The notes: a model not told the origin generated them from the letters alone. Shown: positions 25,842 through 35,603, numbered from the stretch's first letter. The stretch is DNA of 64,000 bases from Gemelliphila asaccharolytica (GCF_001553005.1 NZ_KQ959899.1:5140-69139); one strand, 5' to 3'. Numbers and translations: made by a program.

Positions 25842-27699
25842 TTCCTTCCTCCTTATCTTTAAAATCTGTATTAATTTCTTCCTTATATTTTCCAAACATC
25901 AATCCTTGATATTTAAATCTTCCTACCTTTTCAGTGAATATTATCGGTCTTGGAACTTGTCTTTCGACTTTGTATTCAGCATTCAATTTCCTAAGCAAGA
26001 GTGAATGACTAAGTTCTATTCTCTTCCAAGATTCATCGACCTTTATCTTTCCATCCCATGATGCTGTAGATCCTAGAGACTGACCAGATATTGCTGCTAG
26101 AGCATTATCTTTACCTATCATAGCCTTACCTGATTCAAGCCTAATCAATACTGAGAAATTGTTCATAGTTTTCTCCTGTAGTTTAGTTAATGGATAGAAA
26201 AGATTTAAAATGTGGTCACCGCTTAAGTAGGTTTCTTTTGGAATGTGATGTTCTATTTTTGTATCATTAAAAACATAAGCAACAACCAGCCTTGTTGGTA
26301 TTTCTATATTTTCAATAAAGTCTAATTCTTCTACTTCTTCTTTTTCTTCAAACTTTGGAGGATCATAGGATTTTCCATCTTTATTTAAAATCTCTACTTG
26401 TTTATTGACTTTCCTCGATATCTTTCTTGTTTTTTCTTCAGTGTCACAAATTATATTTAACAAGATTGAGGCATTAAAAATTGCCTCCGTTTCTTTATTG
26501 GAGGCAAATTCTATACGAATTATTGGTGTATCAGTGGTAGAAAGATTAAAGGCAGAATAATTTGAATAGGAATGAACTACTAATTTTTCAGATTCAATCT
26601 GATTTAAAAGTCCAACTATATTCTTATCATTCTTACTTTTCGCCCTTGATAGGTATGGATTCTTTCCTACTCCAAGAATTCTATGCTTACTATTTATCTT
26701 ATATTCTATGTCAGTGATAAGCCCTTCAATCTTTTCTTCCGCATAAGAAATAGCTACTCTATCTCCTACATCAAGACTTGGGTCTCCTATAGTTACCATA
26801 TCAAAAGGTGTATGATGAATCTTACAAATTTCTGTTAATAGGCTTTCACACATTCTTTTTCTTTTTTCTGGAAGTCCTAATTGCATCAGTGGGTTTATTC
26901 CAAGATTCATAGTTAGTCCATCGTCATTTTCTAAAGAGTAATATTCAGCTATTTTAGTCTTTGCATTTGTTGAGTTGATAGCTGTATATCGTGTCTTGAA
27001 ATCTGATATTGATGAAGAAAATCTTTCTCTCGTTTTAATTTCAGTTGATATACTCTCTGCATACTTTTTTAAGACCAATTTACCATCACGAGAGACCTGT
27101 GCAAAAGCCCCAAGGGTCGATGATATATAGTGTATAAAGTCCCTGTATGTTTCTATATCGTGGTCTTGATAAATAGCTAGGACTTCCTCACCATTTTCAA
27201 AAGCTTTTACCTCTTCTTCCGTCATTCCTAATTCTACCTTACACTTCTCACATGATAATTTAAGTAATTCAAAAGCCGTACCAAAGGTATCCGTAACTGG
27301 GAAGTTCTTATCAAACCTAAGCATATAGTCATAGCCTTTTAGTTCTAAAATTTTCTTAGACCTATTTGCCTCAGTAACATCAAAGATTCCCATCGGTATG
27401 GTTTCAATCTTTTTATTTTCTAATTCTTGATTGTAAAAAAGTTCTAGCTTTGAATCCTCTAAAGAATACCTATCTATATCTGAAAAAAGACTGATTCCAA
27501 ACTCTCCAGCATAAACTGTACCTATTTCAAGTTCAGAAGATCCAGAGCATGAACGATGAATGTATCCAGACCCTTTAAGAATATCTTTATTGGTAAAGGG
27601 AATGATTGTTTCATCTTTTAATATGATATTCCCCGTCCAGTAAAATTTACGAGAATTCTTTTTGATTGCTGTTTTATATTCATTGCTTGTTAGATACAT
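25834..27699 (-). CDS. Phage tail-tip structural protein (tail-associated/baseplate hub-like)
   Basis: The start at 27699 follows GGAGG and overlaps the preceding stop as TGATG. The 621-aa protein begins MYLTSNEYKTAIKKNSRKFY, then has the hub-like region GSGYIHRSCSGSSELEIGTV and YDYMLRFDKNFPVTDTFGTA. The C-terminal third is a beta-rich decoration (EKTMNNFSVLIRL, SWKRIELSHSLLLRK) that probably extends the tip. This is the usual gene after the distal tail protein in this phage type. Role in tip assembly is by position and similarity. Confidence 0.75.
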   Translation of the reverse strand: MYLTSNEYKTAIKKNSRKFYWTGNIILKDETIIPFTNKDILKGSGYIHRSCSGSSELEIGTVYAGEFGISLFSDIDRYSLEDSKLELFYNQELENKKIETIPMGIFDVTEANRSKKILELKGYDYMLRFDKNFPVTDTFGTAFELLKLSCEKCKVELGMTEEEVKAFENGEEVLAIYQDHDIETYRDFIHYISSTLGAFAQVSRDGKLVLKKYAESISTEIKTRERFSSSISDFKTRYTAINSTNAKTKIAEYYSLENDDGLTMNLGINPLMQLGLPEKRKRMCESLLTEICKIHHTPFDMVTIGDPSLDVGDRVAISYAEEKIEGLITDIEYKINSKHRILGVGKNPYLSRAKSKNDKNIVGLLNQIESEKLVVHSYSNYSAFNLSTTDTPIIRIEFASNKETEAIFNASILLNIICDTEEKTRKISRKVNKQVEILNKDGKSYDPPKFEEKEEVEELDFIENIEIPTRLVVAYVFNDTKIEHHIPKETYLSGDHILNLFYPLTKLQEKTMNNFSVLIRLESGKAMIGKDNALAAISGQSLGSTASWDGKIKVDESWKRIELSHSLLLRKLNAEYKVERQVPRPIIFTEKVGRFKYQGLMFGKYKEEINTDFKDKEEGNA

Positions 27700-28061
27700 C
27701 AATATTCCTCCAATGAAAAAGATACTTCCCACAGCCCTTTATAAGAAGTATCTTTTATTAATTTGACTTGAAACTTGTCTATATACATTTGTGTCTCTTT
27801 TAGTTCCAATGTTTCTGTATCTAAGTATTTAACTTTAAGATTAGGCTTATTAGCAAAACCACTCAATGTCTTTACAAGCTTAGGACTACAAGAAAAACCT
27901 ACAGATATACTTGCTACTTTATTTCTAACAATATCCCTTTGAATAGTTCCGGCCTCTGTCTCTCCTCCGGTGTCTGCCTCAATATCTCTAAACTCCAAAT
28001 CATAAGAATTTGGTAAAGGTAGGTCTACTCCTTCAATAATTAAATATGATTGATGTTTCAT
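27699..28061 (-). CDS. Phage tail protein (DUF6711-like, distal tail position)
   Basis: This 120-aa protein includes NSYDLEFRDIEADTGGETEA and IQRDIVRNKVASISVGFSCS, and ends with VSFSLEEY. It resembles a small phage family (DUF6711) encoded after the tape measure. Its position suggests a distal tail component connecting tube and tip. It has GGAGG and sits 2 bp after the tape measure gene. Confidence 0.7.
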   Translation of the reverse strand: MKHQSYLIIEGVDLPLPNSYDLEFRDIEADTGGETEAGTIQRDIVRNKVASISVGFSCSPKLVKTLSGFANKPNLKVKYLDTETLELKETQMYIDKFQVKLIKDTSYKGLWEVSFSLEEY

Positions 28062-28063
28062 TT

Positions 28064-31000
28064 CTATCTACCTCCACTTCTTAAATTCTTACGCATTGAG
28101 GCATTAACAATAACTTCATCGAGGAGTGTGCCTCCAAGATAGACCGGTATAACTATATCTCCAGTATTTTCTGATTTTAAATTAATGTTTGTAAGTGCAT
28201 CAGATATTTGTCTTCCTATATCAATTCCATTTACAGCATCTCCTTTATCATATCCACCCATATCAAGAGAGGATATATTTGGACTTAGAACCATATCGCT
28301 TGCTACATTTTCCATTGAAGATTTAACCAAACTCCTGCTCTTCTCAATCCCTTTTGATAAGCCTTCCATAAAATCTGGCATCCATTCTTCATAGTCAGTA
28401 AGTGGCCCAACATCTGGTACTGAAAAGTGTAGGTAGGATCTAATAGTTGATGCTACATCAGATACAGCAGATATTACATTACCTATTGCATTTGAAATTC
28501 CTCTTGCAATTCCATTAATCATATCTGCACCCCAGTTGTAGGCTTGTGATGCAAGATTTCTAATGAAGTTCACTGCATTATTAAACCCATTTCTTATACT
28601 AGATAAAATATTCGACATACTAGAAGAAATAGCGGACTTCATTGAATTAAATGCAGATGAAACAGCTGATTTTGCAGAATTAACTGTTGATGAAATAGTA
28701 GACTTGATGCTATTCCAAATATTAGACACTAATGACCTAATTCCATTTAAAACTCCAGATATAAAGGACTTTATAGCATTCCAAACATTCATAACTATTG
28801 ATTTAATAGTATTTAAAACCGATTGAATTACTGTTTTTATATTGTTCCATGATGTGGATATAAATGTTCCTATGGCAGTGATTACTGTAGTCAAGAACGT
28901 TTTTATCCCATTCCAAATAGTCTCAGCCTTTACTTTAATAGCATCAAGAACTGTTGAAATTAAAGTCTTTATACTTTCCCAAATAGTCCTAATAAATTCT
29001 CCAACTGCTGTAAATACTTCTGTAGTTGTAGTTGATATAGCTGTCCATATATTGGTAAAAGTAGTTTGAATCCCCGTCCAGAGGCTTGTAAAGAATTCTC
29101 CTAAACTTTGCCATAGACTCTTGGCTCCCTCAATGAAGGTATTCCAAGATTCAGTTAGAAAAGTTGTTATTGTAATCCAGATACTATTCCAAGTTTCTAA
29201 GATTCCACTCCATAGATTAGCAAAAAAGTCTTTTACCCCTTTCCAAAGTGCTCTTATGCCTTCTACAAAAGCAGTCCATAGTTCAGAAATAAAAGTCGTA
29301 ATATTTGTCCAAGCTGTAGACCAAGACTCATATATTCCTTGCCATAGATTTGTAAAGAAATCTTTGATACCGTTCCAAATTCCAGATACTCCTTCAATAA
29401 AGCTAGTCCATAAGCTTGATATAGTAGTTGTAATTGAAGTCCATATTGCATTCCATAACTCACAAATTCCATTCCAAAGATTGGCAAAAAACTCTTTAAT
29501 TCCTCCCCATATTTCCTTACAGGATGATACAATCGAGTTCCATGTATTAACAAGAAATTCTTTGATTGTATCCCAATTTTTTATGATTAAAGGAATAAGA
29601 ATCGTCGCAATAGCAACGATAGCTGCTACTATTGGATGAGCCATAATAAGTCCACTTAAAGCAGTAAATGCTCCTTTCAGAACACCAAACACTTTAGCAA
29701 GTCCAAGCATCGCTGGTGTCGCACCAGTTGTTATTCCTCCAGAAAGAATAGATATAGCACCAGTCACTGTTCCAATAACCGCTGCTACTTTTGAGATAAT
29801 AAGCAAGACTGGACCAATGGCAGCAAGAATTCCGGCAAATATTAAAATGAATTTCTGAACTTCTGGAGGTGCATTTGAAATTGCTGTTATAACATCAGTA
29901 ATCTTTTCTACAAATTTTGTAAGTGCCGGAACAACTAAATCTCCAAAACGAACAGATAGAGTTTCAAGTGCCCCTCCTAGTGCCTCAGTCTTTGATGAAA
30001 GATTATCTTGCATCACATCAGCCGTTTCTTTCGCAATTCCACCTGCGTTTTTCATAGATGCTGATATTTTGTCATACTCTTCTTGGCTCATATTAAGAAG
30101 TGAAAGTAAACCTGCTTGACCTTCTTTGCCAGCAATTACTGTAGCATAATATGCCTTCTGCTCATCGCTTAAACCAGAGAATGATGTTCTCATTCCTCTT
30201 AAGATTTCATCAAGAGACTTAAACGATCCATCTTGATTGGTTATCTTGATACCTAACTCATCCATAGCACCTTGCATATCTTTAGTAGGTTTAATCATAT
30301 TTGTTAAAGAGTTTTTAAGTGAAGTACCAGCTTGTGAGCCCTTAATACCAGACATGGACATGGCTGTAATTGCAGAAGTTACTTCTTCAATATTAAAGCC
30401 CATCGAATTTGAAAGTGGTGCTATATATTTAAAAGACTCGCCTAGGTCATTTATACCTATTGTCCCAGCATTAGCTGCTTGAGTTAATACATCAGCTACT
30501 CTTCCAGACTCAGATGCTTTCATATTAAATCCAGATATGGCATCAGCTACAATGGTTGCAACTGAACCAAGATTTTCTCCAGATGCAGCTGACGCATCAA
30601 GTACGCCTCCTACACCTGTTAATATATCCTTAGTAGACCATCCTGCCTTTGCCATTTCAGTCATAGCCTCTGTTACCCCACTAGCGCTAAAAGAAGTAGA
30701 CTCACCAAGTTGAAGAGCTTTTTCTTTAAGTTGAATTAGGTCCTCACCAGTTGCACCTGTTATCGCCTTTACAGAGGACATTCCCTTTTCAAAGTCTGCT
30801 GCTGTTTTTAGCCCCAAGGCCCCTACGGCCACAATTGGTGCTGTAACCTTGGTAGTCATTTCTTTTCCAACTTCTCCTGTAACCTTAGATATCTTCATAG
30901 AAGAGTCCGAGATGTTCTTAAAGGCTTTACCAGTTTTTGATGCTTGTTGCTCTAGAGATTTCAAGGAGTTTTCAGTTTCAATAATTTCTCTTTGAAGGGC

Positions 31001-31291
31001 ATCATATTGAGCTTGAGAAATATCACCACGAGCAAGAGCTGCATTTGCCTGTTCACTTGCAAGTTTAAGGGACTCTAACTTTGCTTTTGTTTCTTGAATA
31101 GATTGAGATAGAAGTTTCTGCTTTTGTGAGATAAGTTCAGTATTTTTTGGATCAATCTTTAATAGCTTATTTACATCTCTAAGTTCTGATTGAGTATGTT
31201 TTATCTCTGTATTAACTTGTTTTAAAGCAGTCTGTAACTTGGTAGTGTCTCCACCAATCTCAACTGTTATCCCTTTTATTCTATTTGCCAA
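28064..31291 (-). CDS. Tape measure protein (TP901 type)
   Basis: The start is TTG at 31291 with GGAGGTG upstream. The product is 1075 aa. It has an N-terminal coiled coil (TKLQTALKQVNTEIKHTQSE), a TP901 core (LGLKTAADFEKGMSSVKAIT, MTEMAKAGWSTKDILTGVGG), and hydrophobic segments (about 480-580). A tryptophan-rich repeat region (FFANLWNGI, FFTNLWQGI, FFANLWSGI, FFTSLWTGI) follows, and then further helical repeats. It sets tail length and forms the DNA channel. Repeat number probably tracks tail length. Confidence 0.93.
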   Translation of the reverse strand: MANRIKGITVEIGGDTTKLQTALKQVNTEIKHTQSELRDVNKLLKIDPKNTELISQKQKLLSQSIQETKAKLESLKLASEQANAALARGDISQAQYDALQREIIETENSLKSLEQQASKTGKAFKNISDSSMKISKVTGEVGKEMTTKVTAPIVAVGALGLKTAADFEKGMSSVKAITGATGEDLIQLKEKALQLGESTSFSASGVTEAMTEMAKAGWSTKDILTGVGGVLDASAASGENLGSVATIVADAISGFNMKASESGRVADVLTQAANAGTIGINDLGESFKYIAPLSNSMGFNIEEVTSAITAMSMSGIKGSQAGTSLKNSLTNMIKPTKDMQGAMDELGIKITNQDGSFKSLDEILRGMRTSFSGLSDEQKAYYATVIAGKEGQAGLLSLLNMSQEEYDKISASMKNAGGIAKETADVMQDNLSSKTEALGGALETLSVRFGDLVVPALTKFVEKITDVITAISNAPPEVQKFILIFAGILAAIGPVLLIISKVAAVIGTVTGAISILSGGITTGATPAMLGLAKVFGVLKGAFTALSGLIMAHPIVAAIVAIATILIPLIIKNWDTIKEFLVNTWNSIVSSCKEIWGGIKEFFANLWNGICELWNAIWTSITTTISSLWTSFIEGVSGIWNGIKDFFTNLWQGIYESWSTAWTNITTFISELWTAFVEGIRALWKGVKDFFANLWSGILETWNSIWITITTFLTESWNTFIEGAKSLWQSLGEFFTSLWTGIQTTFTNIWTAISTTTTEVFTAVGEFIRTIWESIKTLISTVLDAIKVKAETIWNGIKTFLTTVITAIGTFISTSWNNIKTVIQSVLNTIKSIVMNVWNAIKSFISGVLNGIRSLVSNIWNSIKSTISSTVNSAKSAVSSAFNSMKSAISSSMSNILSSIRNGFNNAVNFIRNLASQAYNWGADMINGIARGISNAIGNVISAVSDVASTIRSYLHFSVPDVGPLTDYEEWMPDFMEGLSKGIEKSRSLVKSSMENVASDMVLSPNISSLDMGGYDKGDAVNGIDIGRQISDALTNINLKSENTGDIVIPVYLGGTLLDEVIVNASMRKNLRSGGR

Positions 31292-31305
31292 TATTTCTCA
31301 CCTCC

Positions 31306-31500
31306 CTAGAATTTATCAAAGTCATCTTGTGTAGCTACTTCCTTGTATTTATAGTCATCATTATTCTTTTCTGTGAACATATCATTTACAAGTCCAATTG
31401 TTAGTAGGGATAAATCAGAAACAGAAAGGCCAAGTTCCACTGCCCTTAATAGAAACAAGGGTGTAGTCATTGGTCTTTCTGTTGGCCTTACTTTTTTTTA
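31306..31500 (-). CDS. Tail assembly chaperone, second ORF (reached by -1 frameshift)
   Basis: An open stretch after the first chaperone gene reads VRPTERPMTTPLFLLRAVEL and ends DDFDKF. It has no ribosome binding site of its own at the junction. It is entered by slipping -1 on a run of eight A followed by G (31499-31491), just before the stop of the first ORF. This G/GT layout is the rule for siphophage tail chaperones, so the functional product is a fusion spanning 31306-31844. Confidence 0.75.
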
Positions 31501-31844
31501 GATATTTCTTCTGTCTTTATATTCAATCCCCATAATTCAATTAACTGAGGTAAAATTTGATAAATTGAAAAAGTAGAAAAATTATCCAACCATTCTTCTG
31601 GACTATCTGGTACAGATTTATCTCCATGCTTTGCCATTACATAGGCTATATTTTCAAATAACTCAAGTGAACCTATATCAAGGTTAGATTTATCTTTATC
31701 GTTTTTCTTCATGGACTTTTCTAGTTCCATCAAGTCTTTAAAGATGTCTCGACCAAACTTTAATCTATAGATTCTTGGAATAGCTGCCGATGCACGAAAT
31801 ATAACATCTTTTCCATCAATTTTTATAGTTTTTGTTAATGCCAT
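31488..31844 (-). CDS. Tail assembly chaperone, first ORF (gpG-like)
   Basis: This 118-aa protein begins MALTKTIKIDGKDVIFRASA and ends EEISKKK. The lysines are encoded by the slippery A run. It helps wrap the tape measure during tail assembly. Position between major tail protein and tape measure, size and the slip site all fit. The long form (see the second ORF) is made by a minority of ribosomes. Confidence 0.8.
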   Translation of the reverse strand: MALTKTIKIDGKDVIFRASAAIPRIYRLKFGRDIFKDLMELEKSMKKNDKDKSNLDIGSLELFENIAYVMAKHGDKSVPDSPEEWLDNFSTFSIYQILPQLIELWGLNIKTEEISKKK

Positions 31845-32440
31845 TATCTACTACCTCCTGCTGTCCTTGTTGTAGAAGATGATGTTTCTATTGGTAGATA
31901 AACTGACTTGTACCAACCATCATAAGTTTTCTTTGTAGTCTCTTCTCCTGTTCTAGCCTTTACATTTCCATTTGGAAGTGGTCTTGCTTGAATAGTTAAG
32001 GTCTCTGGTTGAACTTCTCTTGATTCCTCATTAGTTTCTCCTTCAAGAGTAGGCCTTGCTGCTGAACAATTATACATTACGTGACGGATTTTCTTTTGGT
32101 CACCATCAAACTCAAATAACAGTGCAAAGTTCGCAGTTTCAGAATTCGAAGACTCAATTAGAACTTTATTAGAATCTGATTTTTCCATCAAAACATCAGT
32201 CCTAAATGATTCTGGAATAAGGGCGATTTCTAAATCTCCGTCATATCCCATATTGTTTGAAATAGTGTAGTATTCAATTCCATCTGCATAAAAGCTTTCA
32301 GGCTCTCCATTTGGATCTAGTGAAATTGAAACAGCACCAGGCATTGGCACTGGTGTCTTATATTTAATAACGCCCTCTTCGGCTTTATCAAAGAGAGCGT
32401 AGTGAACGTTACAAATATTAAATTTAACTTTATTTGCCAT
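31844..32440 (-). CDS. Major tail (tube) protein
   Basis: This 198-aa protein is beta-rich (VKFNICNVHYALFDK, GAVSISLDPNGEPESFYADG, GDLEIALIPESFRTDVL) and typical of the phi13-type major tail proteins of Firmicutes siphophages. It stacks as hexamer rings to form the tube. It has a GGAGG site, overlaps the upstream connector gene by 11 bp and abuts the chaperone gene. Confidence 0.88.
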   Translation of the reverse strand: MANKVKFNICNVHYALFDKAEEGVIKYKTPVPMPGAVSISLDPNGEPESFYADGIEYYTISNNMGYDGDLEIALIPESFRTDVLMEKSDSNKVLIESSNSETANFALLFEFDGDQKKIRHVMYNCSAARPTLEGETNEESREVQPETLTIQARPLPNGNVKARTGEETTKKTYDGWYKSVYLPIETSSSTTRTAGGSR

Positions 32441-32777
32441 TATTATTTACCTCCGTAATTTTTAAATTAAGTGTGAATTCGTACAAAACTTCATAGAGTC
32501 TTTCTGATTCAATCCAAACTTCAGATTTTTCATAGTAGATTTTTTCTCTATCAAGTATCTCTTCTATCTTTTCTTCTAATTTTAAATCTTTCTTGTCAGT
32601 GTAAAGTTCTAAGTCTATCTGGGTGTTTTTATAGAAAACCACTCCATCTGCACCAAAGTGTTTATTCTTTGGAAATAGATAAACCATAAATGGTGGATTT
32701 GGACTTTCTCCCTCAGCAAAGTGTGAATAGGCAAATGGAAGTCCTATCTCATTAATTATTTCCATTAACTTATTCAT
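32430..32777 (-). CDS. Tail completion / tail terminator-type protein
   Basis: This 115-aa protein contains GLPFAYSHFAEGESPNPPFM and FKKNKH-like basic segments (LFPKNKHFGADGVVFYKNTQ). It resembles small head-tail joining proteins found between gp10-like and major tail genes. Its N-terminus overlaps the previous gene by 4 bp (ATGA), showing coupling. It likely caps the tail before joining to the head. Confidence 0.75.
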   Translation of the reverse strand: MNKLMEIINEIGLPFAYSHFAEGESPNPPFMVYLFPKNKHFGADGVVFYKNTQIDLELYTDKKDLKLEEKIEEILDREKIYYEKSEVWIESERLYEVLYEFTLNLKITEVNNNGK

Positions 32778-33151
32778 TCTCTTAACTTCCTCATTATATT
32801 TTCTTCCAATTCTCTGACTCCTTTCTCCTCAGCAGGTCCAATATGGGGCCTAGCAGATACTCTTCCTCCCTGTCTAAGGACGTGGCCTTTCTCTAGTAAA
32901 TGAGCCAGTTGATATCTATTCCTTGAGTGAACTACGAGCTCTATTGAGTTTGAAGTTTCTTTCATAGTTTTTACTGACCAAGATTTAGAATATTTCTTTG
33001 TTTCTCCTACAGGTGCATTTTCTTGTATATCTTTCCTAATATTACTACCAGTTTTTTTAACTTCCTTTTTGACTTCATCTGTTGCCATATCAGAATATTC
33101 TTCTAAGCCTTTCATAATTTCACTGGCTAAGTTTTCAATTTTTACATTCAC
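32774..33151 (-). CDS. HK97 gp10-like head-tail joining protein
   Basis: This 125-aa basic protein reads VKKTGSNIRKDIQENAPVGE, then YSKSWSVKTMK, and LLEKGHVLRQGGRVSARPHI. That is the gp10 signature with the conserved HxxxxGG region and proline-rich loop. It overlaps both neighbours by 4 bp. It acts in closing the head-tail interface. Confidence 0.88.
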   Translation of the reverse strand: MNVKIENLASEIMKGLEEYSDMATDEVKKEVKKTGSNIRKDIQENAPVGETKKYSKSWSVKTMKETSNSIELVVHSRNRYQLAHLLEKGHVLRQGGRVSARPHIGPAEEKGVRELEENIMRKLRE

Positions 33152-33480
33152 CTACTCACCTTCCTACACCTAAACTTTATAAGTCTATTTTTGTAGTTCA
33201 TAAAGTCAATTGAGATGATATTGTATTTTTCATCATCAAATAGAACTCTGTATTCTGAAGTATTAATGTTCTTTAACCTATTTTGAAATCTTACGGTAAA
33301 AGAAATATCCGACCTATCTACTTCCATCCCAAGAAAAACTTCTTCACCTTTTCCTTGAAAGGAAATATATGAATTGGTTATTAGATAATCGGACCATACT
33401 GATCTATGATTACCTATATCATCGACTTCAACATCTTTATTTTGAAAGGTTATTTTTCTATTAAAATCAGCTATTTTCAT
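33148..33480 (-). CDS. Head closure / head-tail adaptor protein (SPP1 gp16-like)
   Basis: This 110-aa protein begins MKIADFNRKITFQNKDVEVD, the usual start of phage head-tail adaptors. It then has a beta-rich core (EVFLGMEVDRSDISFTVRFQ) and ends NRLIKFRCRKVSR. It plugs the portal after packaging. It overlaps the inserted 614-aa gene by 14 bp. Confidence 0.85.
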   Translation of the reverse strand: MKIADFNRKITFQNKDVEVDDIGNHRSVWSDYLITNSYISFQGKGEEVFLGMEVDRSDISFTVRFQNRLKNINTSEYRVLFDDEKYNIISIDFMNYKNRLIKFRCRKVSR

Positions 33481-35311
33481 AATAGTCTCCAGTATCTTCC
33501 GGAAGTTCTGGCAGGATATAATAAGCTAGATAACGACTTTTCCCCCACCCACAAAAATTTCCATTATGCAGAAAAAATAGCATATATTGGTTGTAATCCT
33601 CATTGCTTTCATTCCTTATTTTTAATAACTTCTTATAGTTAGGTGATTCAGTAATCCTTTTTTCTTTTGTAATTAAGTTTATTTCATCGGTTGTTTTCAT
33701 ATCACCGTTTACACGAGATATAAATAAAGTATCATCATCATTTTTAACTTCTGTAGTTTCATCATATTCCCATTCATAAGCTATGCTCACATTGTTATTA
33801 GATTCAACTAGTAAAGATATTCCTTCATATGTGTACCTTTCGCCAGAATAATTTCTACTATATGATAAAAATTTTCCTTTTGCCCATTTTAATAAGTCAA
33901 CTTCTAACCTTGGACTTTCAGGAATACCATTCTTTAATTCAAAATGATATATTTTGCCATCCAAAGTGTGGATTCTTAAACCACTTAAATTAGCATGTAT
34001 TATCCTATCAAATTTATAGCCACTTAAATCGAGTGAAAAAATATCACCATTATCACTTAATCCCGATACGGTGTTATTAATTTGTACAAAAGTTGTATCG
34101 AAGTAGCTAAAAAAATCATCATATTCATTAACCCTTAGATATTTTTTATTCTTCAAATTATGAAACTCTGCTTCAGACCTATCATTTGCTGATATAATTA
34201 AGGTATTATTAAAAGTTTCTAGATTTATTTTTTTACTTGATGGAATATTTGTATCTATTACCCACAGTTCTTCTAATACCATGGATATCCCATAAATTGA
34301 AATAAACCCATTATTATCTGCACTTACTATTCCAAAACAATTTTCAATACTATAACTACATAGATTTAAATATCTACGCTTATTAGAACTTATAGCTTCG
34401 TTAGAGTTAATAAGTAAGGATAATTTTCCTTCTTTTATAATAAAGTATGCATCACCTGCATCCTCGATACCTAAAGCATCGTCTATATTTTCCAAGATTG
34501 GAAAGGGATCTGTATCATATTGGTAGTTATATTCAGCTTTTAATTCGTATGGACCAAATTTATGCCCAGACTCCCATCCAGTTTTTATTTCTCCAATCTT
34601 GTTTGCTAAGTCTTTAAAGCTATCATCTTTATTAGCTTTTCCTTTCTTGTCGACAATAGCCTTAGCAATCAAGTTCTTACCATTATCGACATCGTAAAAA
34701 AGCTCATCGTATTTTTTATTTAAAATTTTACCTTGTCTAGCAGATAGAGCTTTTTCACCATCTTCACTTTCAAGGTTATCTATAACTTCACAGTCTTTTC
34801 CATCTTCTCCTTTTGGACCAGGTGGGCCTTCTTTGCCCTGAGAGCCTTCATCACCCTTATCTCCCTTCGGTCCTCTTATATCTTCTAGATTCTTTTCAAT
34901 AGCTTTTTTTATTGCCTCATCAGCTATATTTTTAGCATTTTCAATGGCAACTATTGCACTTTCAGAATCAGTATATGACTCATAACCTTTTGTTATCCTT
35001 ATATAAGTTCCTTGGTCGGATGGAAAAATATGACCATCTATTTTTATTTCTATTTTGTATGATCCTATGGCTAGTGGCTTATCAAGCCTAAAAGAAATCT
35101 TATCTTCATTTACCTTTGTCTTACATTTCCATTCTAGTTTCTTTTCTTTACTATAAAGATGAATACTGGCATCCTTATCATTTAAAAAACTAATAGATTC
35201 ACCTTTTGAATCACATAGCTGAAAACTTAGTTCTGAAGATATATCCCCTTGTTTTATATTAATTCCACCATTTGTTTGGATTAAATTTAAAGTATTTATA
35301 TTATTGGCCAT
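33467..35311 (-). CDS. BppU-like fibre protein with collagen-like repeats, inserted among head genes
   Basis: This 614-aa protein starts with an about 110-residue domain like the baseplate upper protein N-terminus (IKQGDISSELSFQLCDSKGE). A coiled coil follows, then a short Gly-X-Y run (RGPKGDKGDEGSQGKEG onward, about 147-171), a trimeric stalk signature. A long C-terminal beta region is next. Such proteins are adhesins or receptor-binding fibres and normally sit in the tail-tip module. Here the gene lies between the gp6-type connector and head-closure genes, with overlap at its 3' end. It may be a head or neck fibre (whisker). Lower GC in its second half suggests recent acquisition. Confidence 0.7.
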   Translation of the reverse strand: MANNINTLNLIQTNGGINIKQGDISSELSFQLCDSKGESISFLNDKDASIHLYSKEKKLEWKCKTKVNEDKISFRLDKPLAIGSYKIEIKIDGHIFPSDQGTYIRITKGYESYTDSESAIVAIENAKNIADEAIKKAIEKNLEDIRGPKGDKGDEGSQGKEGPPGPKGEDGKDCEVIDNLESEDGEKALSARQGKILNKKYDELFYDVDNGKNLIAKAIVDKKGKANKDDSFKDLANKIGEIKTGWESGHKFGPYELKAEYNYQYDTDPFPILENIDDALGIEDAGDAYFIIKEGKLSLLINSNEAISSNKRRYLNLCSYSIENCFGIVSADNNGFISIYGISMVLEELWVIDTNIPSSKKINLETFNNTLIISANDRSEAEFHNLKNKKYLRVNEYDDFFSYFDTTFVQINNTVSGLSDNGDIFSLDLSGYKFDRIIHANLSGLRIHTLDGKIYHFELKNGIPESPRLEVDLLKWAKGKFLSYSRNYSGERYTYEGISLLVESNNNVSIAYEWEYDETTEVKNDDDTLFISRVNGDMKTTDEINLITKEKRITESPNYKKLLKIRNESNEDYNQYMLFFLHNGNFCGWGKSRYLAYYILPELPEDTGDYYENS

Positions 35312-35320
35312 AATACCTCC

Positions 35321-35593
35321 TTAAAAACCTGATTTTCTATCACCAAATAATAAAGCCCTTAGAGTTAAGTTTAGTTCTGAATAATCTGCCTCTTCTCTGT
35401 GTTCATAAAGATAAGCAGTCATATAGAGGACAGCTATCTTTCCATTTGGATTTTTAGAAAGTTCTTCTTCACTGTCAACTCTAGCCACATCCATAGAGTG
35501 CTTGATTGATGATTGGATGAGAGATTCAATCATCTCATCCTCATCATCAAAATCCACCCTTAAATAGGACTTTGCCTCCTCAAGAGAAATCAT
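35321..35593 (-). CDS. Phage head-tail connector (gp6-like, DNA packaging)
   Basis: This 90-aa helical protein begins MISLEEAKSYLRVDFDDEDE and includes YMTAYLYEHREEADYSELN, the standard form of gp6-like connectors. It binds the portal ring. It follows the capsid gene by 10 bp. Confidence 0.88.
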   Translation of the reverse strand: MISLEEAKSYLRVDFDDEDEMIESLIQSSIKHSMDVARVDSEEELSKNPNGKIAVLYMTAYLYEHREEADYSELNLTLRALLFGDRKSGF

Positions 35594-35603
35594 ACTTTAC
35601 TCC

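Noticed and set aside
29121..29639. 172-aa plus-strand open frame opposite the tape measure gene.
   Set aside because: Low-complexity shadow of the repeat region; the minus-strand frame is the real gene.
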